A DNA stretch of 64,000 nucleotides, from positions 62,001 to 126,000 of the forward strand of contig CAYPTY010000001.1 in NCBI GenBank assembly GCA_964413935.1, read 5' to 3'. Positions 42,988-51,932 of this stretch are shown here, one piece after another; the stretch's first letter is position 1, and every line of letters starts with the position of its first letter. The DNA comes from CAYPTY01 sp964413935. Lineage in GTDB: Bacteria; Bacteroidota; Rhodothermia; Balneolales; Balneolaceae. The position numbers and the translations under genes were made by a program. Below the pieces are notes generated by a model. The model was given only the letters and a program-made list of their open reading frames with translations. It did not search any database and had not been told where the DNA came from.

Positions 42988-43514
42988 CTTGGCCGTAAAT
43001 CTGAATCAATCATTTTAAAATCAGATGAAGTATCTGTTTGATTCATCCATACAACCCAGAGTATGAATATTACCAGATAAAAAATTGCAGTCGTAGAATA
43101 ATCGTGTGTAATATCAAAGAATAATGGCCAGTATTCTTGTGTGATAGCAAGTACACCTATTCTCAAAACATTGGTTAAATAAATCACACAAATCCCGAAG
43201 AAAAGGAAACTCATTTTTCTTTTGAGATTACCCGGGTAAGCAATAATAAAACCGACAAATAAACCCATGGCAGCAATACCATTGCAGCCGTTTACAATCT
43301 CAATACCTCCATTGCCTTCAAGTCCCACTACCCTTTGCATTCTGAACGTGTCGAAACCCATGATTCCAAGGAGTGAATCAGAAACTTTGACAATATTAAG
43401 CGATAACCACAGATCCAGCCGGCCGTCGGGCAACAGCAAGAGTTCGTATAGCAGGTACCAGGCTATGAAAAAGCAAATAGCCTTAGCAAAGAACAGTAAA
43501 ATATCCCTGTTCAT
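42984..43514 (-). CDS. Exosortase/archaeosortase family transpeptidase
   Basis: The 176-residue protein has about five helices and the three active-site residues of the family: Cys77 in VNGCNGIAAM, Arg118 in TNVLRIGVLA and His137 in FDITHDYST. Exosortases cut C-terminal sorting signals of secreted proteins at the membrane and are usually encoded beside exopolysaccharide genes, as here. It is a short form like XrtF and related types of this phylum. No protein with a recognisable sorting tail is encoded in the window. It lies 19 bp after the UDP-xylose synthase gene. Confidence 0.85.
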   Translation of the reverse strand: MNRDILLFFAKAICFFIAWYLLYELLLLPDGRLDLWLSLNIVKVSDSLLGIMGFDTFRMQRVVGLEGNGGIEIVNGCNGIAAMGLFVGFIIAYPGNLKRKMSFLFFGICVIYLTNVLRIGVLAITQEYWPLFFDITHDYSTTAIFYLVIFILWVVWMNQTDTSSDFKMIDSDLRPR

Positions 43515-43533
43515 AGGGTGGTTACATTAAGAG

Positions 43534-44478
43534 TTAACCCAATACCTGTTGCTTGAAATAATCTAGGGTTTTTGATAAACCTTTCTCTCGGGGGTAGTTG
43601 GGCGACCAGTTCAATACCTCCATTGCCCTTCCGATATCCGGTCGTCTTACCTTTGGATCATCATGAGGCAATTCCTTATATACAATTTGAGAATTGCTGC
43701 CGGTAAGTTCAATTATTTCCTTAGCAAACTCTTCTATCGTAATTTCCTGTGGATTGCCGATATTTACCGGCTCAGTGTAGTCACTCATTGCCAGACGATA
43801 AATCCCATCCACAAGATCATCTACATAAGTAAAAGAACGGGTTTGTGATCCGTCTCCAAATACGGTTATATCCTCATTTTTCAGGGCCTGACTCATAAAA
43901 GTCGGGAGTGCTCTGCCATCGTCTACTCTCATGCGGGGCCCATAGGTATTGAAGATTCGAACAATGCGCGTTTCAACTTTATGATAACGGTGATAAGCCA
44001 TGGTCATGGCTTCTGCAAAACGCTTTGCTTCGTCATATACCCCGCGAAATCCAATAGGGTTCACATTGCCCCAGTAATCCTCTTTTTGAGGATGAACTTT
44101 AGGATCGCCATAAACTTCGGATGTAGAAGCCAGTAAAAAGGTAGCACCTTTTGCTTTTGCAAGCCCAAGTGCCTTATGCGTTCCGAGTGAGCCCACCTTC
44201 AGGGTCTGTATGGGCATTTCTAGATAATCAATGGGTGAGGCTGGTGAAGCAAAATGCAGGATGTAATCCAGATCGCCTTCGATGTAAATATAATTGGTTA
44301 CATCATGGTGGATAAACTGGAAATCATTCCGACCTATCAGATGAGCAATGTTATCCGAGTTGCCCGTTATCAGGTTATCCATGGCAATTACATGAAAACC
44401 CTCTTTCAGAAAACGATCACACAAATGGGATCCCAGAAAACCGGCACCGCCTGTTATTAATACTTTTTTAGCTGGCAT
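43534..44478 (-). CDS. uxs: UDP-glucuronate decarboxylase (UDP-xylose synthase)
   Basis: The protein has the extended SDR pattern GGAGFLGSHLCDRFL for NAD binding, the Thr-Ser-Glu-Val-Tyr segment (STSEVYGDPKVHPQ) and the catalytic YDEAKRFAEA. The blocks SPIDYLEMPIQTLKVGS and RVDDGRALPTF are diagnostic of UXS. It turns UDP-glucuronate into UDP-xylose. ATG at 44478 (MPAKKVLITGG) is preferred over 44496, leaving an 11-bp overlap with ugd, whose product is its substrate. Confidence 0.92.
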   Translation of the reverse strand: MPAKKVLITGGAGFLGSHLCDRFLKEGFHVIAMDNLITGNSDNIAHLIGRNDFQFIHHDVTNYIYIEGDLDYILHFASPASPIDYLEMPIQTLKVGSLGTHKALGLAKAKGATFLLASTSEVYGDPKVHPQKEDYWGNVNPIGFRGVYDEAKRFAEAMTMAYHRYHKVETRIVRIFNTYGPRMRVDDGRALPTFMSQALKNEDITVFGDGSQTRSFTYVDDLVDGIYRLAMSDYTEPVNIGNPQEITIEEFAKEIIELTGSNSQIVYKELPHDDPKVRRPDIGRAMEVLNWSPNYPREKGLSKTLDYFKQQVLG

Positions 44479-45796
44479 GTACTTCCGGTCTTCCAATGCT
44501 GATATAGGTTATGTTCGCCTCTCTGGCTTTGTCCAGATCGTAGAGGTTTCTGCCGTCGAAAACGATGGGTTTATCCATGTAATTATGAAAGTGATCCAGA
44601 TTATTGACACGGAATTCACTCCATTCGGTGCAAATTACCAGTGCATCCACATTACTTTTGGCTTTTGAAGGGCGATCCACATATTCTGTATTTTCATTTA
44701 CCCGGTCGGAGGCTGCCGCCCTGAATGTATCAATTGCTTCTGGATCATAGGCTTTGAGTTTTGCACCTCTTTTAACCAGCTCATCCAGCAGATACAAAGC
44801 CGGGGCCTCTCTTACATCATCCGTTTCTGGTTTAAAGGCCAGTCCCCAGATACCAAAGATTTTACCGGATAGGTCTTTACCAAACACTTTCTCAATTTTG
44901 GGAATCATCGAAACCTTCTGCGATTCATTAACTTTCATTACTGAATCCAGAATTTTGAAATCATATCCCATTTCATTGGCGGTGTAGTGAATGGCCTGCA
45001 CATCTTTCGGAAAGCAGGAACCGCCATACCCAATACCGGCAAACAAGAATCTTTTACCAATTCGGTCATCCGTCCCGATTCCTTTTCTTACATTATCCAC
45101 ATCGGCACCAACCTTTTCACAGATATTGGCAATCTCATTCATAAAGGTAATTTTAGTAGCCAGCAGAGAATTAGCCGCGTATTTTGTGAGTTCAGAGGAT
45201 CGTTTGTCCATTATGATGATGGGATTACCACTTCTCACAAATGGAGTATAAAGATCATGCATAATCTGAGCAGCACGCTCACTGCTTGTGCCCACGACCA
45301 CCCGATCCGGTTTCATGAAGTCATCCACGGCAGCACCCTCTCTGAGGAATTCCGGATTTGACACCACATCAAAATCTACGGAAGCATTCATACTAATTTT
45401 TTCGGTAACTTTATCTGCTGTGCCAACCGGAACGGTACTTTTATTGACGATTACCTTGTAATCTTTAATAATTTTCCCAAGATGTTCTGCAACCGAAAGT
45501 ACAGCACTAAGATCAGCCTGACCATCAGCTCCAGGCGGGGTTGGGAGACAGAGAAAGATTACTTTAGCGTCTTTAATTGCAGACTCTAGATCTATAGTAA
45601 ATGAAAGCCTTTCTTCTCTGATATTCCGGTCAAACAAAGGCTTGAGTCCGGGTTCATAAATGGGTACTTCCCCATTTCTCATTCGATTGACTTTGGCTTC
45701 ATCAATATCCACACAGATTACTTTATTACCGGTTTCTGCAAAACAGGTTCCGGTAACGAGGCCCACATACCCTGTTCCGACTACAGCAATTTTCAT
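44468..45796 (-). CDS. ugd: UDP-glucose 6-dehydrogenase
   Basis: The 442-residue protein begins with GTGYVGLVTGTCFAETG, has VNKSTVPVGTADKV and the catalytic cysteine block GIGYGGSCFPKDVQAI, then the C-terminal GLAFKPETDDVREAPAL. It oxidises UDP-glucose twice to UDP-glucuronate with NAD. The product can feed both the UDP-xylose synthase directly downstream and the uronic acid of the polymer on which the C5-epimerase homologue would act. It is the first gene after the terminator at 45828-45858. Confidence 0.95.
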   Translation of the reverse strand: MKIAVVGTGYVGLVTGTCFAETGNKVICVDIDEAKVNRMRNGEVPIYEPGLKPLFDRNIREERLSFTIDLESAIKDAKVIFLCLPTPPGADGQADLSAVLSVAEHLGKIIKDYKVIVNKSTVPVGTADKVTEKISMNASVDFDVVSNPEFLREGAAVDDFMKPDRVVVGTSSERAAQIMHDLYTPFVRSGNPIIIMDKRSSELTKYAANSLLATKITFMNEIANICEKVGADVDNVRKGIGTDDRIGKRFLFAGIGYGGSCFPKDVQAIHYTANEMGYDFKILDSVMKVNESQKVSMIPKIEKVFGKDLSGKIFGIWGLAFKPETDDVREAPALYLLDELVKRGAKLKAYDPEAIDTFRAAASDRVNENTEYVDRPSKAKSNVDALVICTEWSEFRVNNLDHFHNYMDKPIVFDGRNLYDLDKAREANITYISIGRPEVHAS

Positions 45797-45827
45797 ATTT
45801 AGAGCTAATTTTTATTAATGTTCAGTC

Positions 45828-45858
45828 AAAAAAAAAGCGCAGTCATATAACTGCGCTT
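45828..45858 (-). terminator. Intrinsic terminator after the priming transferase
   Basis: On the minus strand the arms AAGCGCAGT and ACTGCGCTT (45850-45858 and 45835-45843) enclose a 6-nt loop and are followed by a T-run (A-run at 45828-45836 on the plus strand). It separates the glycan transcript from ugd and the genes beyond. Confidence 0.88.
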
Positions 45859-45885
45859 AAATAAATCCTATAAATTCTATAAGTT

Positions 45886-46608
45886 CTAGTGCGCGTTGGT
45901 TTTAAAAGTAAGCATTTGCTTTACCGTTAAAAAGATGATTTTTATATCAAACCAGAGGTTTTGTTTTTGCACATAAATTAAGTCTTTGTCCAGGCGTCGC
46001 CTCATATGCTCCTCATCCAGGGTGCCGCCACGGTAACCTGTCACCTGAGCCAGACCTGTTATTCCCGGACGTACAAGGTACCGATAGAAAAAGTCATCAA
46101 ACGTGTTATTCCAGTGCATACATTCCTCAACTGGGTAAGGGCGTGGCCCAACTAATGACATATCACCTCTTATCACGTTAATGATCTGAGGTAATTCATC
46201 CAGATTTGTCTTTCGCAGAATTTTGCCAAAAGCAAAAATACGTTTATCCCCTTTCTCCGTAATCACCGGTTTACCGTTTACGGTTTTCTTTGAAACCAGG
46301 TGCATGGTTCTGAATTTATAGCAGGTGAAAGAATGGCCCAATCTGCCTGTTCTTTGTTGCTTGAAGATTACCGGCCCCTTACTTGATAGTTTAATTGCTA
46401 GTGCAATAAAGGGATATAACAAGACGAATTGAGTAAGTGCGATTGAGCCTAAAATCAAATCAAATAGTCTGTTAAGACTATAGTCTTTTCCATGCAAATC
46501 AAGAAGTTTTTGCTCAATGGTATTGAACTTCGTTTCGCTTTGACCGGTATCAATCTGCTTGAATCTATCTTTAACCGTATGTAGTCTTAAATCAGTTTGA
46601 GTATCCAT
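45886..46608 (-). CDS. Priming undecaprenyl-phosphate sugar transferase
   Basis: The 240-residue protein has one N-terminal hydrophobic hairpin (about 45-70) and the bacterial sugar transferase core: FKQQRTGRLG, YKFRTMHLV, KTNLDELPQIINVIRGDMS, VGPRPYPVEE and VRPGITGLAQVTG. It lacks the extra N-terminal helices of WcaJ/WbaP, so it is the short PglC-like form. It starts repeat-unit assembly by moving a sugar-1-phosphate onto undecaprenyl phosphate. It lies 88 bp after gmd, which leaves room for its own promoter, and ends at a terminator. Confidence 0.9.
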   Translation of the reverse strand: MDTQTDLRLHTVKDRFKQIDTGQSETKFNTIEQKLLDLHGKDYSLNRLFDLILGSIALTQFVLLYPFIALAIKLSSKGPVIFKQQRTGRLGHSFTCYKFRTMHLVSKKTVNGKPVITEKGDKRIFAFGKILRKTNLDELPQIINVIRGDMSLVGPRPYPVEECMHWNNTFDDFFYRYLVRPGITGLAQVTGYRGGTLDEEHMRRRLDKDLIYVQKQNLWFDIKIIFLTVKQMLTFKTNAH

Positions 46609-46696
46609 AATATCTCCCGAAAGATCACAAATATAATGGATTATTAACTATAAATCTAAAATCTAATTTAAAAATTCTACTTTATTTATTCTCAAT

Positions 46697-47737
46697 TCAG
46701 GATTGTATTTGAGCCTTATCTGAAGTTATCATGTCTTCAATCAATTGATCAAATGTATATCTTGGTTCCCATTTAAGTTTCTCTTTTGCTTTTGTTGGGT
46801 CACCTAATAATAAATCTACTTCAGTTGGTCTAAAGTATCTTGGATCAACTTCGATAATAGTTTCTCCTGTTGCCTTATTAATACCCTGTTCGTTAACTCC
46901 ATCTCCCTGCCAACTGATCTCGATGTCACATAATGCAAATGCTTTTTCACAAAAGGATCTAACAGTATGCGTTTCGCCTGTGGCCAAAACAAAATCTTCA
47001 GGGTTATCTTTTTGTAGCATTAAGTACATACCTTCAACATAATCTTTTGCATGTCCCCAATCCCTTTGAGCATCCAGATTGCCAAGAAAAAGTTTCTTTT
47101 CAATTCCTGCAGCTATTCGCACTGCAGCTCTTGTGATTTTTCGGGTCACGAATGTTTCTCCTCTTAGAGGTGACTCATGATTAAATAAAATACCGTTCAC
47201 AGCAAATATGTCATATGCTTCTCTATAGTTGACGGTAATCCAGTAGGCATATAATTTTGCAGCCGCATATGGTGACCTGGGATAAAAAGGTGTGTTTTCT
47301 GTTTGTGGAACCTCTTGAACTAGACCATAAAGTTCTGAAGTAGATGCCTGATAATACTTTGTCTTAGTCTCTAATCCCAAAATTCGTATAGCTTCTAGAA
47401 TTCGCAAAGCTCCAATAGCATCACTATTCGCAGTATATTCAGGTGTTTCAAAAGAAACCTGAACATGTGACTGGGCACCTAAGTTATATATCTCATCAGG
47501 CTGAGTTTCCTGAATGATTCTCATAAGATTAGTAGAATCAGTTAAATCACCATAGTGAAGGTAAAATGGTAGCCCCTTGAAATGCGGATCGTGATATAAG
47601 TGATCAACTCTCTGCGTATTAAACGAACTTGATCTTCTCTTTATACCATGTACATCATATCCCTTGTTCAACAATAACTCAGACAAATAAGCACCATCTT
47701 GTCCAGTTACACCTGTTATTAATGCCGTTTTACTCAT
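46697..47737 (-). CDS. gmd: GDP-mannose 4,6-dehydratase
   Basis: The 346-residue protein has GVTGQDGAYLSELLL, GIKRRSSSFNTQRVDHLY (in part), and the SDR pair STSELYG and SPYAAAKLYAYW, all diagnostic of Gmd. It makes GDP-4-keto-6-deoxymannose from GDP-mannose with NADP. The next gene product, Fcl, turns this into GDP-L-fucose; the two coding regions overlap by one base. Confidence 0.95.
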   Translation of the reverse strand: MSKTALITGVTGQDGAYLSELLLNKGYDVHGIKRRSSSFNTQRVDHLYHDPHFKGLPFYLHYGDLTDSTNLMRIIQETQPDEIYNLGAQSHVQVSFETPEYTANSDAIGALRILEAIRILGLETKTKYYQASTSELYGLVQEVPQTENTPFYPRSPYAAAKLYAYWITVNYREAYDIFAVNGILFNHESPLRGETFVTRKITRAAVRIAAGIEKKLFLGNLDAQRDWGHAKDYVEGMYLMLQKDNPEDFVLATGETHTVRSFCEKAFALCDIEISWQGDGVNEQGINKATGETIIEVDPRYFRPTEVDLLLGDPTKAKEKLKWEPRYTFDQLIEDMITSDKAQIQS

Positions 47738-48681
47738 TAGTGGTCTATTTTAACTTCTTTAATATCTTTTATGTTTTCTATGAACCATTTATAGGTTTGT
47801 TTGATACCATCAGAAAGATTGATTTTATAGCTCCAACCTTCCTCTTTTAACCGGGACACATCCATGAGTTTCCTCGGCGTCCCATCTGGTTTTGATGAAT
47901 CCCAAATTATTTCACCTTCATGGCCAATGGTAGACTGAACCAATTCTGCCAATTCTTTAATTGACTGATCTACTCCAGAGCCAAGATTATACAAACTATG
48001 CTTCATATCACCCATCAATACATGATATATGGCATCTGAAACATCTTTTACGTGAAGAAATTCTCTTTTGGGTGTACCTGTGCCCCAAAGTGTAACAGGT
48101 GCATGATCATTCATTTTAGCTTGATAGAATTTTCTGATCATAGCTGGTAATACATGTGAAGTATGCAAATCAAAGTTATCACCTGGGCCATATAAATTTG
48201 TTGGCATCGCTGATGTGTACTTTCTCCCATATTGCTTACGAAGTGCTTCACACATTTTTACACCCGTAATTTTTGCAATTGCATACCACTCATTAGTTGG
48301 CTCAAGGCTTCCTGTAAGTAATGAATCTTCCCTCATTGGTTGCTCTGCAAACTTTGGATATATACATGAACTACCAAGAAAAACGAATCTCTCAACATCA
48401 TTCTCATGTGCAGCATTAATCAGATTGGATTGAATCATCACATTGTCATAGAGAAACTGCCATGGATAGCTATCATTAGCTAATATTCCACCAACTTTAG
48501 CGGCAGCATCAATAATTGCATCTGGTTTTCTGTCTTCTATAAAGTCAGATACTTGCTTCTGAGATCTTAGGTCAAGCTCGTCTCTTTTTGAAGTAATGAT
48601 TTCAATATCACCTTCCTCTTTTAGTCTTCTGACAATTGCAGACCCAACCATTCCACGGTGACCTGCTACATAAATTTTCAT
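47737..48681 (-). CDS. fcl: GDP-L-fucose synthase
   Basis: The 314-residue protein has AGHRGMVGSAIVRRL, FLGSSCIYPKFAEQP, the catalytic WYAIAKITG (Tyr and Lys) and PTNLYGPGDNFD, the marks of the Fcl/WcaG epimerase-reductase. It converts the Gmd product to GDP-L-fucose. It is coupled to the upstream GT2 by an ATGA overlap and to gmd by one base, so fucose supply is co-regulated with assembly genes. Confidence 0.94.
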   Translation of the reverse strand: MKIYVAGHRGMVGSAIVRRLKEEGDIEIITSKRDELDLRSQKQVSDFIEDRKPDAIIDAAAKVGGILANDSYPWQFLYDNVMIQSNLINAAHENDVERFVFLGSSCIYPKFAEQPMREDSLLTGSLEPTNEWYAIAKITGVKMCEALRKQYGRKYTSAMPTNLYGPGDNFDLHTSHVLPAMIRKFYQAKMNDHAPVTLWGTGTPKREFLHVKDVSDAIYHVLMGDMKHSLYNLGSGVDQSIKELAELVQSTIGHEGEIIWDSSKPDGTPRKLMDVSRLKEEGWSYKINLSDGIKQTYKWFIENIKDIKEVKIDH

Positions 48682-49841
48682 ATTCTATTGGATTTGGCTT
48701 TCTCCCACGTTGATATACTTGTACCTGATAAGGACAAAAAAACACCTTTGGCACCTGCGTGATGTACTAAGGCTGCATGATAAATAGCCGATGTAATTTT
48801 ATTAGTAATCCCAATTTTTATCATGATAAGTGATATAAACAGGGCAATAAAAACGGAAATGTGTAATAATGTGAATATAATTATGATTATATGCCCCGAT
48901 GTTAAAAAGTACAAGATAAGTATTATTATAGAGCTCAAGTAAAATAAATGCATACCAAGCCACCTAAAGACTTTTCGAAGTAGAACCTGCACCCTTGTAC
49001 TCAAATTAAGCCTCCCCCATGTTTGTATTATGGCATTCATTTGGCGATTAGCCATTCGAATTTTTCTTTGCTGTTCTTCATCTGAGGTAGAGACTGACTT
49101 TTCAAAGCCTTTTGCATTTTCATTAAATCGAGTTCTAAACCCAGAGCCAAGTAGTCTTAATGGCATTTCAAAATCATTAGGCACGTTTGGCTGCCATTGT
49201 TCATAGTGCTCAGCTCTTACAGCAAATATTCCTCCATTTGCTGTAATCAATCTTCCCATAAAACCTTCATTTCTCCTTATCCATTCTTCATACTTCCAGT
49301 AGAGTCCCTCGGATTTTGCTGTATTGGTTTCCTCATCGATATAAACCATGCTACCCGCAACAAAATCACTACCCTGTTTTATGGTTTTAACTAATTCAGG
49401 TATTGAGTTTTCATTGAAATATGTATTTGCATCCGTGAAAATCAGGATATCATCATCATTTGGTTTTATTGAATCGTATAATTGATTCAAGCAAGCATTC
49501 TTGCCAAGCCTGCCATTAGATACCATGAAGTGAATGAAGTCATGTTTAACCGCATATTCACTTACTAATTCACCGGTTCTATCTTCAGAAGCATCAGATA
49601 TAACATAGATTTCAAAATTGTATACCCTATGTTGAATAAGATTTTCCAACTTCTGTACAATTACATCCTCTTCGTTATAGGCTGAAATCAACACATAACA
49701 ATTACCATCGAAATTGCTTTCAAATTCACCCGACTCCTGATTGACTTTAGAGATTATCTGTACCAGTACTGGATACAATAAATAAACAGAGAGCAGTAAA
49801 ACGACGATAATCGAGTAGAATATGATCAGTGAAATAATCAT
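48678..49841 (-). CDS. Membrane family 2 glycosyltransferase
   Basis: The 387-residue protein has one N-terminal helix, a GT2 domain with LISAYNEEDVI, VISDASEDRTGE and LIFTDANTYFN, the region VPNDFEMPLRLLG with the catalytic acid and QQRKIRMANRQMNAI, which holds the R-x-x-R pattern near the active site. Two to three helices follow. The layout resembles poly-GlcNAc synthase-like enzymes. The sugar it adds is not known. It lies 4 bp after the GT4 gene and overlaps fcl by 4 bp. Confidence 0.82.
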   Translation of the reverse strand: MIISLIIFYSIIVVLLLSVYLLYPVLVQIISKVNQESGEFESNFDGNCYVLISAYNEEDVIVQKLENLIQHRVYNFEIYVISDASEDRTGELVSEYAVKHDFIHFMVSNGRLGKNACLNQLYDSIKPNDDDILIFTDANTYFNENSIPELVKTIKQGSDFVAGSMVYIDEETNTAKSEGLYWKYEEWIRRNEGFMGRLITANGGIFAVRAEHYEQWQPNVPNDFEMPLRLLGSGFRTRFNENAKGFEKSVSTSDEEQQRKIRMANRQMNAIIQTWGRLNLSTRVQVLLRKVFRWLGMHLFYLSSIIILILYFLTSGHIIIIIFTLLHISVFIALFISLIMIKIGITNKITSAIYHAALVHHAGAKGVFLSLSGTSISTWEKAKSNRI

Positions 49842-49845
49842 ATAG

Positions 49846-50937
49846 CTAGCTATTGATCAAGCTCTTATAAAATGAAATATGATGTTTACCAACTTCATCA
49901 AGCGAATAAGGTCCTTGCATCAACTCTTTAGCCTGAATACCCATTCTATTTGTTAGTTCTTTATTTGCCAGCGCCAATCTAATAGTTTCTTCCAGACTTT
50001 GCTGATCATTTGGCTCACATAAATAACCATTCTCCATATGGCTAATTATCTCAGGAATTGAGCCAACTTTTGTAGTGATTAAAGGTTTTCCATAACTCAT
50101 AACCAAGTGAACCATGCCACTGTTGTCTATGCTTCTGTAGGGTAAAACAACAAGTTCATGACTACAAAATAGATTATGCATTTCTTCCTCTGTAAGCCAA
50201 TCAGTTTTTAAATTTACAATAGAATCCAGCTCGTGCTTTCCAATTACTGTGGTCAGACTAGATTCAGGGATTTCTAATTTCCCTGCAACTGTAACTTTCT
50301 TAACTAAGTGCTTTAAAGGCCCCATTGCTTCAAGGAGTAAGTCTACTCCCTTATAATCTCTAATATTCCCAATAAACAGAATTGAATTGGGAATTACAGC
50401 TACGTTACAATCCGGTTTATCATATCCATAGTGTTTAATGATTTCCCAAGTTTTCGCAAGTTTAAATTTCTTCTCATAAGCTTGCTTTATACTGTTATAG
50501 TGAAACGTCTGGAAGTCAAGATATTGATAAATCTTATCAAAATATCTTTGGTCGAAAGACATCGGTTCATGAGGTAAAATATTGTGAACAGTCATGCCAA
50601 TCATTAGTCCTGCAATACCGGATAACTTCTTTATAAAGTAATGATCTACCGGAGAAAACCTAAGCCAATGAGCATGAAAAATAGCAGGCTCATTTAAATC
50701 CTTGAGATACTTATAAATTTTTCGGTATCCAAATATATAGTATATGAGCTTTGACAGTTTACCAGAAGTAGCATATTCCAAGAATACAGGAATAGCTGAA
50801 TCTTTAGAATAACTATGCTTTTTCGAGGTAAACACTTTGCATTTAAAATCAGATGCAGATTCTACCGATTCCGTGATTTTGCGCACATATTCAGCTGTAT
50901 TTGTTCCTCCATTTGCCTCTAAATGGAAAACCTTCAT
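49846..50937 (-). CDS. Family 4 (GT-B) glycosyltransferase
   Basis: The 363-residue protein has the GT-B pattern: IFHAHWLRFSP in the first domain, then ILFIGNIRDYKGVDLLLEAM, LVVLPYRSIDNSGMVHLVMSYGKPLI (in part) with the nucleotide-contact region and VGSIPEIISHMENGYL near the C-terminus. It is a cytosolic enzyme that adds one sugar of the repeat unit from a nucleotide donor. It is coupled to the C5-epimerase homologue by an ATGA overlap, so the two may act on the same part of the glycan. Confidence 0.85.
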   Translation of the reverse strand: MKVFHLEANGGTNTAEYVRKITESVESASDFKCKVFTSKKHSYSKDSAIPVFLEYATSGKLSKLIYYIFGYRKIYKYLKDLNEPAIFHAHWLRFSPVDHYFIKKLSGIAGLMIGMTVHNILPHEPMSFDQRYFDKIYQYLDFQTFHYNSIKQAYEKKFKLAKTWEIIKHYGYDKPDCNVAVIPNSILFIGNIRDYKGVDLLLEAMGPLKHLVKKVTVAGKLEIPESSLTTVIGKHELDSIVNLKTDWLTEEEMHNLFCSHELVVLPYRSIDNSGMVHLVMSYGKPLITTKVGSIPEIISHMENGYLCEPNDQQSLEETIRLALANKELTNRMGIQAKELMQGPYSLDEVGKHHISFYKSLINS

Positions 50938-51932
50938 TTACGCTTTAAAATTAAGTTCTGAAACTTATTCCCATAAACAATGAGTAACAAAAATGGATTT
51001 TTGAGTTGACGTTCGATCAACTTCATAAATGAATGATAGGATTTATCTTCATCAAGTTTATTTAGAGCATCCAATAAATCTAAGTGAAGATACTGATAGT
51101 GTCTGGTTGCAAGATTCACTCCTGAATCTTCATTCGTGTGATCATGGAGGTCATATCTACACCAACCCAAATATTTCATAGCATCGAGCATTTTAACTAT
51201 CGTTGTTTTGCCTTCATCATATAATTTCTTAGCTAATATATTCTGATTCAACTTATGTAATTCCATTATTCCAATTAGAGCGAACATAAAACCATTTACT
51301 ACATGACTGTAAGGAACTCCCGGGTACTCTTCATATGCTGGTCCCCAAATTGAATTAGCTAGCAAGCCACCATCTTCAACTGGCAATTCAAAAACTCTTA
51401 ATGCTTGCTCAGCTAAATTCAAATATTTTTTATCATTAAAGTACTGATAAGCTCTAATTAAGAATGAAATAACCAATCCGTTTACTATTGCACTTATATA
51501 CCCAGGTTCAAGATTATACTTAGGATTCGAGCTATCAGTTCTCCAAACTAGGTAATTTTGATCCTCATCCAGATATTCAAAATTCTCTGAGAGATATTTC
51601 AACTGTGCTTCAACAATTATTAGATATGCTTTATCTTTAGTTTTAAGATAATCGTTGAACGCACCAAGTCCGTAATGGGCAATCTTTACTGGTGAATAAT
51701 AGTGTTTTGTAGCTGGATTATATTTCTCAATATGATCGTAGTAATGTGACATTAGTATGATGCCCTTATCATCAAGACTCATATCATAATATTCCAACAT
51801 ATTATGTGATGTGTAGTCTAAGGCATATGGCCAATACTTACCTTGCAGATAATCCTCTGAGACATTAAATCGAAACGGATCAATTATATCTTTAAATGCC
51901 CTTCGAATTAAGAAAATTAGGTTCTTCATCAA
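50934..51932 (-). CDS. D-glucuronyl C5-epimerase family protein
   Basis: The 332-residue protein has the C-terminal epimerase domain of heparosan glucuronyl 5-epimerases (PF06662-like): YSPVKIAHYGLGAFN near residues 79-93, EPGYISAIVNGLVIS at 142-156, the GPAYEEYPG block at 197-205 and HVVNGFMFALIGI at 210-222. Animal homologues turn glucuronate into iduronate within heparan chains; one bacterial homologue has been reported active on heparosan. No export signal is clear; the N-terminus is basic with a short hydrophobic run, so the enzyme may act in the cytosol before export. Together with ugd and three sulfotransferases it suggests a glycosaminoglycan-like product. Catalytic residues cannot be confirmed without alignment. 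Confidence 0.78.
   Translation of the reverse strand: MMKNLIFLIRRAFKDIIDPFRFNVSEDYLQGKYWPYALDYTSHNMLEYYDMSLDDKGIILMSHYYDHIEKYNPATKHYYSPVKIAHYGLGAFNDYLKTKDKAYLIIVEAQLKYLSENFEYLDEDQNYLVWRTDSSNPKYNLEPGYISAIVNGLVISFLIRAYQYFNDKKYLNLAEQALRVFELPVEDGGLLANSIWGPAYEEYPGVPYSHVVNGFMFALIGIMELHKLNQNILAKKLYDEGKTTIVKMLDAMKYLGWCRYDLHDHTNEDSGVNLATRHYQYLHLDLLDALNKLDEDKSYHSFMKLIERQLKNPFLLLIVYGNKFQNLILKRK

Noticed and set aside
42984..43514. A PEP-CTERM style substrate for the exosortase in this window
   Set aside because: No protein in the window ends with a sorting motif, a helix and a basic tail of the expected kind. The VWA protein has a C-terminal helix but no such motif.
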